22,389 nucleotides of DNA from IMG/VR virus record IMGVR_UViG_3300007510_000076, positions 1 through 22,389 of that record. One strand, given 5' to 3'. The notes under the pieces were generated by a model. The model saw nothing but the letters and a program-made list of their open reading frames with translations. It had not been told where the DNA came from and searched no databases. Source of the DNA: a virus. Numbering within the stretch: the first letter of the stretch is position 1; every line of letters starts with the position of its first letter. Both the position numbers and the translations under genes were made by a program. This document shows positions 6,667-15,940 of this stretch, piece by piece.

Positions 6667-9204
6667 TTAAATTGTTCCATCGGCTTCCTCACCATTTACA
6701 CTAAAGACTTGCTTTCTAGCATAAGGAGGTACATCGTCCTTATAACCCACAATAGTAAAGTTAACTGTAGGATAAGTTACCAGCATTGGACTAAAAGTTT
6801 GCTTTTGGTTTCCCGATACACCATCATCAAAGGTATCAAAGCTAGTTCCGTGGAAGGTCATTGCTGTGCCTTGGGGTGTTGTTCTAGCTCCCGCTATGTT
6901 AGGGGTTTTTGTTGCGCCTGCATCAATTAACTTACTGGTAATTACACCAACTCTACTAAAATAATGACTCTTTCTAAAAAATTCTTCTTGAGACCTATTA
7001 TAGCTATGACCAACAATATTATTAGAATTATCAGGCTGTCCAAACCAAGGTGCCCCTTCATGAGCGGCAGGACTCCCAACACATACAAAAATAGTAAACC
7101 CAAGGGGACCACCAGCAGCATCACGGTTCTTTTCTACAAAAATACCTGTTTGGTGAGCCCCAGTTCTAATATCAGCGTTTCCTCCAATATCAATCGAAGG
7201 CGCACCAGCCATTAACGAGCAATTTATTAAATCAACTCTAACATCAAAATCAGTATATCCTAGTTCTTGTAATAGTAGTTGACTAAATGTAAATGTCTTT
7301 TTTACAAAAAGTGATCCATACATAGGGCACATACGCCCGTGACTAGTGGCTGCTCCTATATAACCAAACTGACTTACAGGCATATCTGTTATGAGAGGAT
7401 TACCTTCTGCATCAAATTCATTTATATTAGTTGGAAAATTGAATTTTCCCTCAGCGTTATGTTTAACAGCGGAAAATAATCTATCATTCCTATGATTACC
7501 TCCACCAGGAAACCATTCCTCGTTAATATCCCACCCAGGAAACCTAGGAAGTTCTCCCACTATAGAAGGGACATGATAAGTTTTTAAAATACCCAATGCT
7601 TTTTCCTCTGGATCAGTAATGTCATTCCATTGGGCCCACTCCAGTTCCGTTAATATACCTTCTGGTCCCCATAAAGTTCCTCCATAAATGGTTCCCATAG
7701 CTACTGGTTGAGATATTGGGTTTGGTTTATTGATCTCAGTCATTAAAACATCCCTAACATCAAGAATGTCTTTTTGAACCTCTACTTTACCAACAGCGGG
7801 GTTAGCAAAAGATAAAGGAGGGTTTGCTGCCGCAACTCCAGCCCTTTCGTTATAGGATAGTTCCGCAGTTCTCATGAACGGTCTAATATCAAACAGGTCA
7901 TTAGTTACAATAATGGGTTGTCCCCTCTTAACAATTACATAAGCAATAGGTAAAACACTTTGACCAACTAAAGCTAAGTTGTCTTTAGACAACTGACTCT
8001 CAAACAAAGGTGTTAAATTTAATAAATCTTCTGGGGACGGTATATTTGAAAAATTCCCTCTTAGCCCAATTTGTGTTTGCTGAGTATCCGCTAAAGTAGA
8101 AATCATTCTATTATGTAGGATATCTAAATCTACTGTATTTTCTGAAGTAAAGTAATTTGCTGAATTACCAGAGGCTGTTGCATAAGCCCCAGTATCAAAA
8201 TAACCAGCCTCATTATCATAATTATTTACCCCATTACCATGACCTTGATTAAGAGCTATGACACCAGCCCCCTTTAAAATACCTAATCTTGGTGCTGATA
8301 TTTGTTCTGGTGTCCCTGGGGGGTTCATAATTGTAGTTGAAACAGAATCAATAGGATGGGAATAAACGAATAATAAATCTATTCTAGTTGCTGGGGTTAG
8401 GTCAGTAGTGTTTGCGTAATCATTTTCATCAAAGTCGGGAATGGATATTGATAAAGTTTCAGCTACATCAACAATAGCAGTTCTAATAGAACCTCCCCAA
8501 AAACGAGTAAATTCTACGGACTCTTGTTGAAGGTCATTTTGAAATGCTGTAATACCATAGTTATGTCCAAAAGATCTCCAAATCGCAGCCTTGCTTTTAG
8601 GCATACCAGGAACAGTTAATCCTGAGTTAATTCTAAAGTCCACACTGTTAGAAAACTCAAGAGTATTTCCAACTAACGGTTCAGAGTTATGATGCTGTAA
8701 AAAGGTATAAAGACCAGTATCAAGTAAGGGTTGATCAATTATCTCTCCTGCTAAAGTCTTAAGAACATTTAAAGGTAGAGTAAATTCTTTAGTCTTTCGA
8801 TTAGCCAAATTGGCATAACCGCTGTCAATAGGAGGACCTGACCCACCAGGAGGATTCCAGTTTGCATACACCTCATTAAGTAAATTAATACCTTTATTAT
8901 AAGCATCATTTATTCTTGCAGTATATCGACCAGGATTTACAAAAACAGTCCTATCAGCCCCATTAACAAAAGGTTTAAGCTCTGCTAAATCCTCTCTGCC
9001 TATTCCAGAAATACTTAAGTTATTAGCAACTTGGTCCCTAAGGAAAAGAATATTCTCCTCTAACTGTTTAATAGGGATATTATCAACTTCCCAATAGTAA
9101 GGGTCGTTACTTTTAAAATATCTTACTGGTTGAACGAATTTGTGAGAACTCTCAACAAACTGCTCAGACGCTTCATTAAATAAATTTCCGTTTAGTTCTG
9201 ACAT
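6667..9204 (-). CDS. Putative fibre or baseplate-attached virion protein (WE-DN-P docking motif)
   Basis: The 845-residue product is a putative structural protein. Its N-terminus holds FVQPVRYF then DPYYWEVDNIPIKQLEENIL (residues 23-53), matching the N-terminus of the neighbouring 1174-residue protein in a WE-x-DN-x-P segment followed by a helix. I infer a shared docking element for the baseplate. The rest is beta-rich and unlike the neighbour, with a Gly/Pro linker at about 118-127 and long Asn/Gly-rich stretches. I do not recognise a catalytic or receptor-binding fold. No signal peptide or membrane segment is evident. An AGGAG site lies 7 nt upstream of the ATG, 12 bp after the stop of the 1174-residue gene. 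Position among tail genes supports a virion role; the precise role is unknown. Confidence 0.82.
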   Translation of the reverse strand: MSELNGNLFNEASEQFVESSHKFVQPVRYFKSNDPYYWEVDNIPIKQLEENILFLRDQVANNLSISGIGREDLAELKPFVNGADRTVFVNPGRYTARINDAYNKGINLLNEVYANWNPPGGSGPPIDSGYANLANRKTKEFTLPLNVLKTLAGEIIDQPLLDTGLYTFLQHHNSEPLVGNTLEFSNSVDFRINSGLTVPGMPKSKAAIWRSFGHNYGITAFQNDLQQESVEFTRFWGGSIRTAIVDVAETLSISIPDFDENDYANTTDLTPATRIDLLFVYSHPIDSVSTTIMNPPGTPEQISAPRLGILKGAGVIALNQGHGNGVNNYDNEAGYFDTGAYATASGNSANYFTSENTVDLDILHNRMISTLADTQQTQIGLRGNFSNIPSPEDLLNLTPLFESQLSKDNLALVGQSVLPIAYVIVKRGQPIIVTNDLFDIRPFMRTAELSYNERAGVAAANPPLSFANPAVGKVEVQKDILDVRDVLMTEINKPNPISQPVAMGTIYGGTLWGPEGILTELEWAQWNDITDPEEKALGILKTYHVPSIVGELPRFPGWDINEEWFPGGGNHRNDRLFSAVKHNAEGKFNFPTNINEFDAEGNPLITDMPVSQFGYIGAATSHGRMCPMYGSLFVKKTFTFSQLLLQELGYTDFDVRVDLINCSLMAGAPSIDIGGNADIRTGAHQTGIFVEKNRDAAGGPLGFTIFVCVGSPAAHEGAPWFGQPDNSNNIVGHSYNRSQEEFFRKSHYFSRVGVITSKLIDAGATKTPNIAGARTTPQGTAMTFHGTSFDTFDDGVSGNQKQTFSPMLVTYPTVNFTIVGYKDDVPPYARKQVFSVNGEEADGTI

Positions 9205-9216
9205 TGTTAACTCCTA

Positions 9217-12200
9217 TTAAATACCTTTATCAAGATTAAATATGTTTGTTGTTTTAAACCCTTGACCATGACCAGATGTAGCAAATGAAGTGGTACCCCC
9301 TTCCTCAGTTGTTGCTCTATAAATTTCCACCAACTTAGGTCTTCCTAATATTGGAAGGGAGGCGTTTTTTGCATTAGCAAAAGTATTAGATGCTGAATCA
9401 TCTAACATAATATTATAGTTATTAGGCAAACAGAAATCTTTTGGATGGAAATACCCTGATGTTACAAACCCAGACAAGGCGGTTCCTGAGGCATCCCTAG
9501 CTGTATCAAGTAAATCAAAGTAGTAATCCTGCATGGAAGACAAGGTAGAGGAACACCCACCAGACAAGAAATACCCTTGAGCCAATGTTTGGAACGGTCT
9601 ATTGTCATAAGAAGACAAGTCTGCGTTATAATAACTCAAGGCTTTTGCTGTGGGGTTAATTTCCAGGAATAACCTAAACGGACCCCAGTTTTGGTAAGTA
9701 GAACTAGTACCATAACCATAAGGGTTACTATCACCAAATCTCTTTTTAGACCATGCTCTAAAGTATTCTACTTCTGCTGTTGAATTTACACCAGAAATAT
9801 CGCTAAGAGCAGAACACCCTAATCCAAAGAAATCAAGTATAGACAAAGAACTAAGAGGCATATCATCATAAAAACCAGCCCCACTTAAAGCAGACACATC
9901 AGCAGCTAGACCAGCAAGCGTAGTTGTTAGATTTACTAACGGAGGTAGGTTCTTTATAAACTGCTGTCCACTTAAGTAAGGAGAGTCTACAAACGCACTT
10001 AGGGCAGCAGCAGAGCAATCATAGGTAGTGTCAGTATAATAAATACCTCTAGGTCCATGATACCCAGCATCGCCTGGGTAGTTACCACTTACACTTAAAT
10101 TATTAGCATTGAGGGTAGATCCCCCAGCTATAGCCCATATTCTAATGTCATTACACCCTCCTGCTATATTTTGAGTAGGGTCTAGGTAAACCTCATCAGC
10201 ATTTACAGGGCCACATATAAAGTTAACATTTTCAACATTAACTGTACTATTATTAACTGCTTTTACACATACCCCACCTTTGGTTAACCTTCTGAAGTGT
10301 GTAATCCCAAAAGCAGGGGATGAAATGTTTCTTACGAACCAATTATAGCCACCATAACCAACTCCACCAACTTCAGAAGTAAACACTCTAGTAGAAGGGT
10401 CAGATGTTGGTAACAGATCTGCGTTACCGTAGCTAGAGTCTCTGAAATTTGCTTCAGGTGGGTTACCTATATTAGCAGTATTATAAGGATAGAAAGTAAA
10501 TGACCCAGCACTGGTATAAAGAGCATCTTGCTTTGGGCTGTCTGAATTGAGATAAATTTCATCAGTGGAGTGACCAGCCTCCCAATTAGTATACCAAGAC
10601 CCTAAATCTCTTATATTGATGGTAGAATTATTATTTGCTATTAAACAACCTACTCTTCCATATACTTCAACAGATGTATGGTTAGCAGGATTATGTAAAT
10701 CCCACTCACTGGTTGCTAGAGTTTTAATATCTGCTTTCATATGGGGTACAAATGATACATTTGAATTGTCTTCACATAAAACAGCGGAATCTTGTTGAGA
10801 TATATGAGTAGGGCCTGCTACAATTAAGTTAGAGTTACCTTGTACATGGATACTTGTCCCAACAACCCCAAGATCGGCTGTACTAAATATGGTAGAACCA
10901 CCAACTGAGCCACGAAGAAGGGCTGTAGAGGAATTTAAAACACCTAAATGCCTACCTCTAGTTTTTCTGGTTTCTTGGTAGTTGGTCCAAAAATAAGGAT
11001 GAACCAATTCACAAAAACTATTTTGAAGTTCTACCCCAGGAAGATTGTATAACGCTGCACTACCATCAAAACCAACATTTGCTAGAAGAGTAAACTCACC
11101 ATGCTTAGTAGGCATGGAATCAGCATAAGTAGGTTTTATTTTAGAAGAGGTTGCTTTTATATGTTGTCCGTTAGCATGGAAAAAATTCTTAGTAATGCGA
11201 TAATTTATACCTTTATCTACCAAAGGCCAAGAAACAGGTTTTGATAAGTTTTTATTGTATTGAAAGGTAGACTCCTCAAGCTCAACAGCACCTTTTGTAC
11301 TACATTGACCAATTATAGAATCAGTTATTAAACTAGATTGCCTTGCAAGTATACCTGTTGTATTATTATAAACATCCAAAACACCATTAAGGTCAATAAC
11401 CGAGGATATTAGTTCTATTCCAACCTCACTCTGCTGAACAGTAGTTACAGGAGTAGTTCCTTGGTCAACGGAAACTGCTGTACCACCAGTAAGCTGAGAA
11501 TTTACAAGTTTAATACCTGTCTTTTGGTGAGCTACTACAAGAATACTACTAACACTAGTAGAGTAGGAATCTTGATCAAAAGATAGTTTGGAATTATTAG
11601 CAAGTATACCATAATCCTCCACCACACCCCTTGAGGAGTGATCATAATTTCTACAAGATATAAATTTCCTTCTAAGACTAATAAAGGAATCGTCAACAAC
11701 AAGACCAGCGACACCAGCCCTCGCTACACCACAATCCTCGACAACTAAACCCTCAGTGTTTGAAATATGTATACCGTAATCATGTATTGGGGCAGGAGGG
11801 CCAGTTCCGCTTGCCGCATTAACTTGAAATCCTCTAATATAAATAGGACCATCACAATTAGACACTTTAATCTTGCGAAGGAAGTTTCCTGTATAAATTC
11901 CTACCAGATCAGCCCCATTGGTGAAGTCTTGCCTTCCGTAAAGAATATCATCAGCAATCGGATTACCATTATACAGTAGACCAGAAGTGTCAATAGTGTT
12001 GTCTGGATATGGTGCTAAGGCTAATTTAACATCATGGGTATTAAAATAAACACGGTCGGCAGTTGCCGTAAGTTTACTAGTGTCAGCACCCAACATAAGG
12101 TTTACATACCCAATCTTATGAGTATCGTCTAAATACTTATTAACAACCAATGCCATGGCCGATGTACTTAAGAAGAGAGATGATGTTTGTGAACCAGTAT

Positions 12201-12741
12201 GTAAGCAAGAAGTATCAAATACACTACGGTACAAACTACCACCATCTTCTTTTAGTGAGTTAATTCTGCCTACAACTCCTTTATCAGTTATGTCGTAGGC
12301 ATTATCTGCTGTTGGAACTTCAAGAGTGCTAAAAACCCTATTTATAATCTCTAAAGCACCATTACCCTCACATTTAACATTATTTAAATTTAGTTCTCCT
12401 ATATCTCCACTAACTGCCACTTCAATAAGAGTGGGGAATCTAAGTATCTCTGGTAATGCGTCTACTGCCCCTTGAAGAGTTGTAAATACATTAGAAGATA
12501 CATCTAAATGAGTTGGTATGCTTGAGGATACTGATAGCACAAGACCAGGGACAGAAGAAGTAGCCCATCCAAGCTTCTCCCATAAATAATCAGTCCTCTC
12601 TTCTAAATCATATAAAGGGGTGTTATCTTGCTCCCAGCTATAAAAAGAAGAACTGTCAAATTTAGTTACGAAAGGATTCCAGAAATTAAAAATCTCTGTC
12701 CCAGCACTTACTGTATAAAGGTCTAATTTGTTAAATGTCAT
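9217..12741 (-). CDS. Putative tailspike/fibre with parallel beta-helix and WE-DN-P docking motif
   Basis: The 1174-residue product looks like a tailspike or fibre that contacts the host. Residues 20-58 contain FWNPF then SFYSWEQDNTPLYDLEER, the same motif as in the 845-residue protein. A pectate-lyase-like entry follows (FTTLQGAVDALP, 86-97). From about residue 285 short rungs recur, such as YGIHISNTEGLVVEDC, AGLVVDDSFISL, YGILANNSKLSF, TGIKLVNSQL, VGIELISSVIDL and TGILARQSSLI. This is typical of right-handed parallel beta-helix proteins. Similar rungs recur further on (GCLIANNNSTINI, GVCVKAVNNSTVNV), so the helix may span most of the protein. Such proteins can bind or cut polysaccharide; I cannot identify catalytic residues. 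The start lies 1 bp after the stop of the 192-residue gene with only a weak TTGGA-like site, so coupling is likely. Confidence 0.85.
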   Translation of the reverse strand: MTFNKLDLYTVSAGTEIFNFWNPFVTKFDSSSFYSWEQDNTPLYDLEERTDYLWEKLGWATSSVPGLVLSVSSSIPTHLDVSSNVFTTLQGAVDALPEILRFPTLIEVAVSGDIGELNLNNVKCEGNGALEIINRVFSTLEVPTADNAYDITDKGVVGRINSLKEDGGSLYRSVFDTSCLHTGSQTSSLFLSTSAMALVVNKYLDDTHKIGYVNLMLGADTSKLTATADRVYFNTHDVKLALAPYPDNTIDTSGLLYNGNPIADDILYGRQDFTNGADLVGIYTGNFLRKIKVSNCDGPIYIRGFQVNAASGTGPPAPIHDYGIHISNTEGLVVEDCGVARAGVAGLVVDDSFISLRRKFISCRNYDHSSRGVVEDYGILANNSKLSFDQDSYSTSVSSILVVAHQKTGIKLVNSQLTGGTAVSVDQGTTPVTTVQQSEVGIELISSVIDLNGVLDVYNNTTGILARQSSLITDSIIGQCSTKGAVELEESTFQYNKNLSKPVSWPLVDKGINYRITKNFFHANGQHIKATSSKIKPTYADSMPTKHGEFTLLANVGFDGSAALYNLPGVELQNSFCELVHPYFWTNYQETRKTRGRHLGVLNSSTALLRGSVGGSTIFSTADLGVVGTSIHVQGNSNLIVAGPTHISQQDSAVLCEDNSNVSFVPHMKADIKTLATSEWDLHNPANHTSVEVYGRVGCLIANNNSTINIRDLGSWYTNWEAGHSTDEIYLNSDSPKQDALYTSAGSFTFYPYNTANIGNPPEANFRDSSYGNADLLPTSDPSTRVFTSEVGGVGYGGYNWFVRNISSPAFGITHFRRLTKGGVCVKAVNNSTVNVENVNFICGPVNADEVYLDPTQNIAGGCNDIRIWAIAGGSTLNANNLSVSGNYPGDAGYHGPRGIYYTDTTYDCSAAALSAFVDSPYLSGQQFIKNLPPLVNLTTTLAGLAADVSALSGAGFYDDMPLSSLSILDFFGLGCSALSDISGVNSTAEVEYFRAWSKKRFGDSNPYGYGTSSTYQNWGPFRLFLEINPTAKALSYYNADLSSYDNRPFQTLAQGYFLSGGCSSTLSSMQDYYFDLLDTARDASGTALSGFVTSGYFHPKDFCLPNNYNIMLDDSASNTFANAKNASLPILGRPKLVEIYRATTEEGGTTSFATSGHGQGFKTTNIFNLDKGI

Positions 12742-12742
12742 G

Positions 12743-13321
12743 TTAGAATTGCAATGTCCAAAGGAACACTAGGGTAAAGAAACGAGTCTTTTTTATAGGA
12801 ATGAAGGGTCTGTAGGCAACCAAGATGGGGCTAGATGTAGCAGCCCCAGTAGGATTTCTCATAAACAACCCAACCTCATTTAATTCATCATCAGAATTAC
12901 CAGTCCTATCGTCCAAAACTAAAGTATATCTTACAGCAGTTTTAGATACTCTATGAATATTTGAATAAGGTATTCCTGCGAAAGCTTGAGAGGCGACCAC
13001 GCTTCCGTTTTGTATTGGTTGTAAGTCTTCTACATGTACGAAACTTTTGAGACCATAAGGCTTTACTCCACCTAAAGGATTTTTTAATTTAAAAGAGGAT
13101 ACTCCATAATCAGTTAAATCACCAGAAGTACCTACTTGATAATTAAGTATTTGATAATCAATTATAGAACCAGAACCAGAGGCAGCATATAAGTGAGCTA
13201 AACCAACACCCATACCAGATGTAATAACATTATTATCTGTCCAATGCATCTCTTTAGAGCCATCAGGGTAAACCTTCCATATCTCTATGTGCCCTGTAGG
13301 TGTAAATTTATCTTTAGTCAT
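12743..13321 (-). CDS. Minimal member of a three-paralogue virion module family
   Basis: The 192-residue product is a putative structural protein and the shortest of three neighbouring homologues. Its N-half (residues 10-75) has GHIEIWKVYPDGSKE, NNVITSGMGVGL and a YQVGTSGD segment. Its C-half (147-192) has ELNEVGLFMRNPTG, PILVAYRPFIPIKKT and ends FLWTLQF. Both halves align by eye with the 863-residue protein and, less closely, with the 595-residue protein. With no added effector domain it could be a base, cap or adaptor for fibre assembly, which is inference. The start has a GAGGG-like site about 9 nt upstream, 27 bp after the stop of the 863-residue gene. The stop is 1 bp from the start of the 1174-residue gene. 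Confidence 0.82.
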   Translation of the reverse strand: MTKDKFTPTGHIEIWKVYPDGSKEMHWTDNNVITSGMGVGLAHLYAASGSGSIIDYQILNYQVGTSGDLTDYGVSSFKLKNPLGGVKPYGLKSFVHVEDLQPIQNGSVVASQAFAGIPYSNIHRVSKTAVRYTLVLDDRTGNSDDELNEVGLFMRNPTGAATSSPILVAYRPFIPIKKTRFFTLVFLWTLQF

Positions 13322-13348
13322 TGATAATACCCTCTTTATTTATTATAT
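13322..13348 (-). promoter_or_regulatory. Possible promoter -10 element in a 27-bp gap
   Basis: On the minus strand this AT-rich gap contains a perfect TATAAT (13342-13347) that runs into TAATAAATA, close to a T4 late-type element (TATAAATA) but not identical. No good -35 hexamer is visible at the usual spacing. It is the only gap longer than 12 bp in the tail block, so a secondary promoter ahead of the 192-residue gene is possible. In AT-rich DNA this match could be chance. Confidence 0.25.
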
Positions 13349-15940
13349 CTAGAACGAAACAGTCACTTTCTGTTTTCCTAAGGTTGGTGACAGGAACACA
13401 TTTCCAAGTGGTTCCCAAAAATCATTAACTCTTGGTTGATATATTCTTGGAAATCTCCTATCATGAGTGTCTGTTTGCAAAGTCTCCTCGTACTGCCCCC
13501 AAGCGTGTACAGTCCCAGAGAGAACCTCTGGTGCGCTATTTATAGTACCAGTATACCCAGGCAACTTAAGACCGCCACTGCCCTTAGTTCCTGAACAGGT
13601 CGGGAAAATAAAATATTGAGATACAGCGCCACTACCGTCATAATTAAGCTCTGCATTTGTAGCAGCCTCTGTAACCGCTGTTGGGACTGCTGTAGTTAAG
13701 TAAATTCTATACCAACCATCTCTACCAGCCCACGGATCCTGGTACCCAAACTTAGCTATATCACCCACAGTTCCAGAAAAACAACCCGCACTTACATAAA
13801 TATCTGTGGAACTAAAGGCTCCTGTAGCTTCCAAATCTATCAAATCTAACCCACCAGCAGAGTTCCATTTAAAAGAAGCCCAACATCCTTTAGAGTTTGC
13901 TCCTGGGGTTACAGAGTCACCAGTTTCTTTAAATCCTCTAGAAAACAATTCTATATGAATACGATCATTACTAGAAACCGTGCTAGATTCTTTAATCCTT
14001 GGATTAGCTACTTGAATAGTTTCAGACAACTTCTTTACATAAATTGAAAAAACAATTGATGACATTGAAGAATTATATTCCATGGTTTGAGATTGTCTAC
14101 CAATATTTCTATTTAAAGAATCAGATTCAAAAGTTGAGTAAGTCCTTCTAATTTTAGGAGGAGAGTCTACTGGTTTTGGTTGTCCTGTACTAGCATAATT
14201 AGCTGCATTTATTGATTTGTTTTCAGGCCAGATATAAATTGCAGAGGTAGCATAACTAAGGGTAGCATCTTGAACACCATCAGGAGCTTTTATAGATGGC
14301 AAGAAATAACTATGCATATACATTTCCATGGGAGGATTAACTGTATAAGTGTCATTCCCAGAATGAGTTGCAAGAGTTGGGTATCCTGGTAGATAAAGTC
14401 TCCCTGCTCCTACATTTTCCCTCCACCACCTATTTTTAGGTATAAGAAGATCTTGGGCATGGTCAGTTATATCCTGTATACTTATAGAACAAGATGGTTC
14501 AAACTCTGGTCTAAAGTCGTTTGAATACGCATATTTATTAACTTCATCAGACCCAGAAACTATATTATAAGAAGATACTACAACTCCATCTCCACCCACA
14601 CCAGAAGCTATTACAGTCCCAGATGTAGAAGAAGCAGGTATAGTTAATATAAGCCCACTGGTCCCTGCTGATATTGACGATAATAAAAGTGATCCTCCTA
14701 AAGATGCTGGGTCTCTAACTTCTACTGGTCCATTAGAAGAAAAATCCAAGTAAACACTAACAGGACTTAAACAACTAACATCTAATAAACCAGAAACAAT
14801 GCTACTGGTCCCAAGATTATCTACACCTAATTCTACTACAGGGGGGTCATTATTGGATTTAAAATATATTATGAAATTTGGGGGAGTACCGTCTCTTAGT
14901 AGTTTAGGTATTCCCATCCCCCCAGTGAAACTCTCCATATGTAAATCTAGTCTAGTGTTAGAAGGGTAGTAAGAAGTAGTATCCAACGCACTAACAGGTA
15001 TAGTGATTAAAGTTGTTCCTCTGGGGACGAATAATGGGGAAGCGTAGTCAGAATCAATTGAATAGTGTGCCCCAGACACAGCATTTCCTTGTAAGGAATA
15101 GGATAAGTAACCGTCATGTGGTGTTGGAGTTGTACTTTGGATAAGAACATCATAAGAGCTATTCTTATCCATAGTGTGTAGATAAAAAGTAGCGGAGGGT
15201 GCTTTCACAGAAGGATAGAATCGTAAAACATCTCCAATCCTAAGTAGATCCCAAAAATCATAATAATCATGAGTTCTTTTAGGATAAGGGTTAAGTTGAA
15301 TTATCCATTCAACATCCAGACTAAACTCTTCCGTTTTAACAATAGGCTCAGGTAAGGATTTATATGCTGAAAGTACGGGTCTTGGTATAAATAACCCTTC
15401 GGGGTTTTCTGAGAAAAGTCCAAACTCCTTTATAGATACACCATTTAAAGACTCCCTATCTATAGTTATCTTAGTATTAACAGATTGATCTGTTAAATTG
15501 GTAGTAGGGTTATTAGGAAGTATAGCAAGCAATAAAGAAGATGTAGTATAGTTAAGACTTTCCTGTGGCTGGAATGGGTTGGTTACAGTTAAAACTTCCT
15601 TCTCTACTAAATCAATATCACCACCATAACTAGAAACAGAAGTTAAAGCAGAAGATAATTCATAAAAGTTATTGTGAGTTGTTAAAGGGAGTGAGTATGC
15701 CCACTCAGTATGGTCAATTATTTGAGGAGTTATAATTTGTGGTAAATCTTGGTGATAACCAGAAACCCCTACTTGAAAATACTTAAAATGGAACCTATCA
15801 ATTAAGTCAGTGGGTGAAGTAGAAAGCATTGAAGCTACACTAATCCCAAAACCGTCAGTTAGAACATTACAACTATCTTCTAGAATACGCTCCTTTCTTC
15901 CATCTTTAAAGATTTTGGTTACTGTTACTAAGCCTCTCAT
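13349..15940 (-). CDS. Virion protein: shared module plus Calx-beta-like and lectin-like domains
   Basis: The 863-residue product is a likely host-contact or decoration protein of the tail. Residues 1-216 are the same module as the 192-residue neighbour: VTVTKIFKDGRKE, NVLTDGFGISVA, FQVGVSGY, then IKEFGLFSENPEG, RPVLSAYKS and EWIIQL. Residues about 265-362 resemble a Calx-beta fold (LSYSLQGNAVSGAHYSI, then LFVPRGTTLITIPVSALD). Residues about 620-825 resemble the concanavalin/laminin-G-like domain common in phage minor structural proteins, with SIVFSIYVKK, DGWYRIYLT (741-749) and HAWGQYEE (812-819). The start overlaps the stop of the 595-residue gene in an ATGA, with a GGAGG site at a suitable distance. 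Domain calls are by eye; the module homology is the firmest part. The carbohydrate-binding role is inference. Confidence 0.84.
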   Translation of the reverse strand: MRGLVTVTKIFKDGRKERILEDSCNVLTDGFGISVASMLSTSPTDLIDRFHFKYFQVGVSGYHQDLPQIITPQIIDHTEWAYSLPLTTHNNFYELSSALTSVSSYGGDIDLVEKEVLTVTNPFQPQESLNYTTSSLLLAILPNNPTTNLTDQSVNTKITIDRESLNGVSIKEFGLFSENPEGLFIPRPVLSAYKSLPEPIVKTEEFSLDVEWIIQLNPYPKRTHDYYDFWDLLRIGDVLRFYPSVKAPSATFYLHTMDKNSSYDVLIQSTTPTPHDGYLSYSLQGNAVSGAHYSIDSDYASPLFVPRGTTLITIPVSALDTTSYYPSNTRLDLHMESFTGGMGIPKLLRDGTPPNFIIYFKSNNDPPVVELGVDNLGTSSIVSGLLDVSCLSPVSVYLDFSSNGPVEVRDPASLGGSLLLSSISAGTSGLILTIPASSTSGTVIASGVGGDGVVVSSYNIVSGSDEVNKYAYSNDFRPEFEPSCSISIQDITDHAQDLLIPKNRWWRENVGAGRLYLPGYPTLATHSGNDTYTVNPPMEMYMHSYFLPSIKAPDGVQDATLSYATSAIYIWPENKSINAANYASTGQPKPVDSPPKIRRTYSTFESDSLNRNIGRQSQTMEYNSSMSSIVFSIYVKKLSETIQVANPRIKESSTVSSNDRIHIELFSRGFKETGDSVTPGANSKGCWASFKWNSAGGLDLIDLEATGAFSSTDIYVSAGCFSGTVGDIAKFGYQDPWAGRDGWYRIYLTTAVPTAVTEAATNAELNYDGSGAVSQYFIFPTCSGTKGSGGLKLPGYTGTINSAPEVLSGTVHAWGQYEETLQTDTHDRRFPRIYQPRVNDFWEPLGNVFLSPTLGKQKVTVSF

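Noticed and set aside
6941-7124. 60-residue minus-strand frame with hydrophobic N-terminus
   Set aside because: It is an alternative frame within the 845-residue gene with no ribosome site; the hydrophobicity comes from the shifted reading of AT-rich codons.
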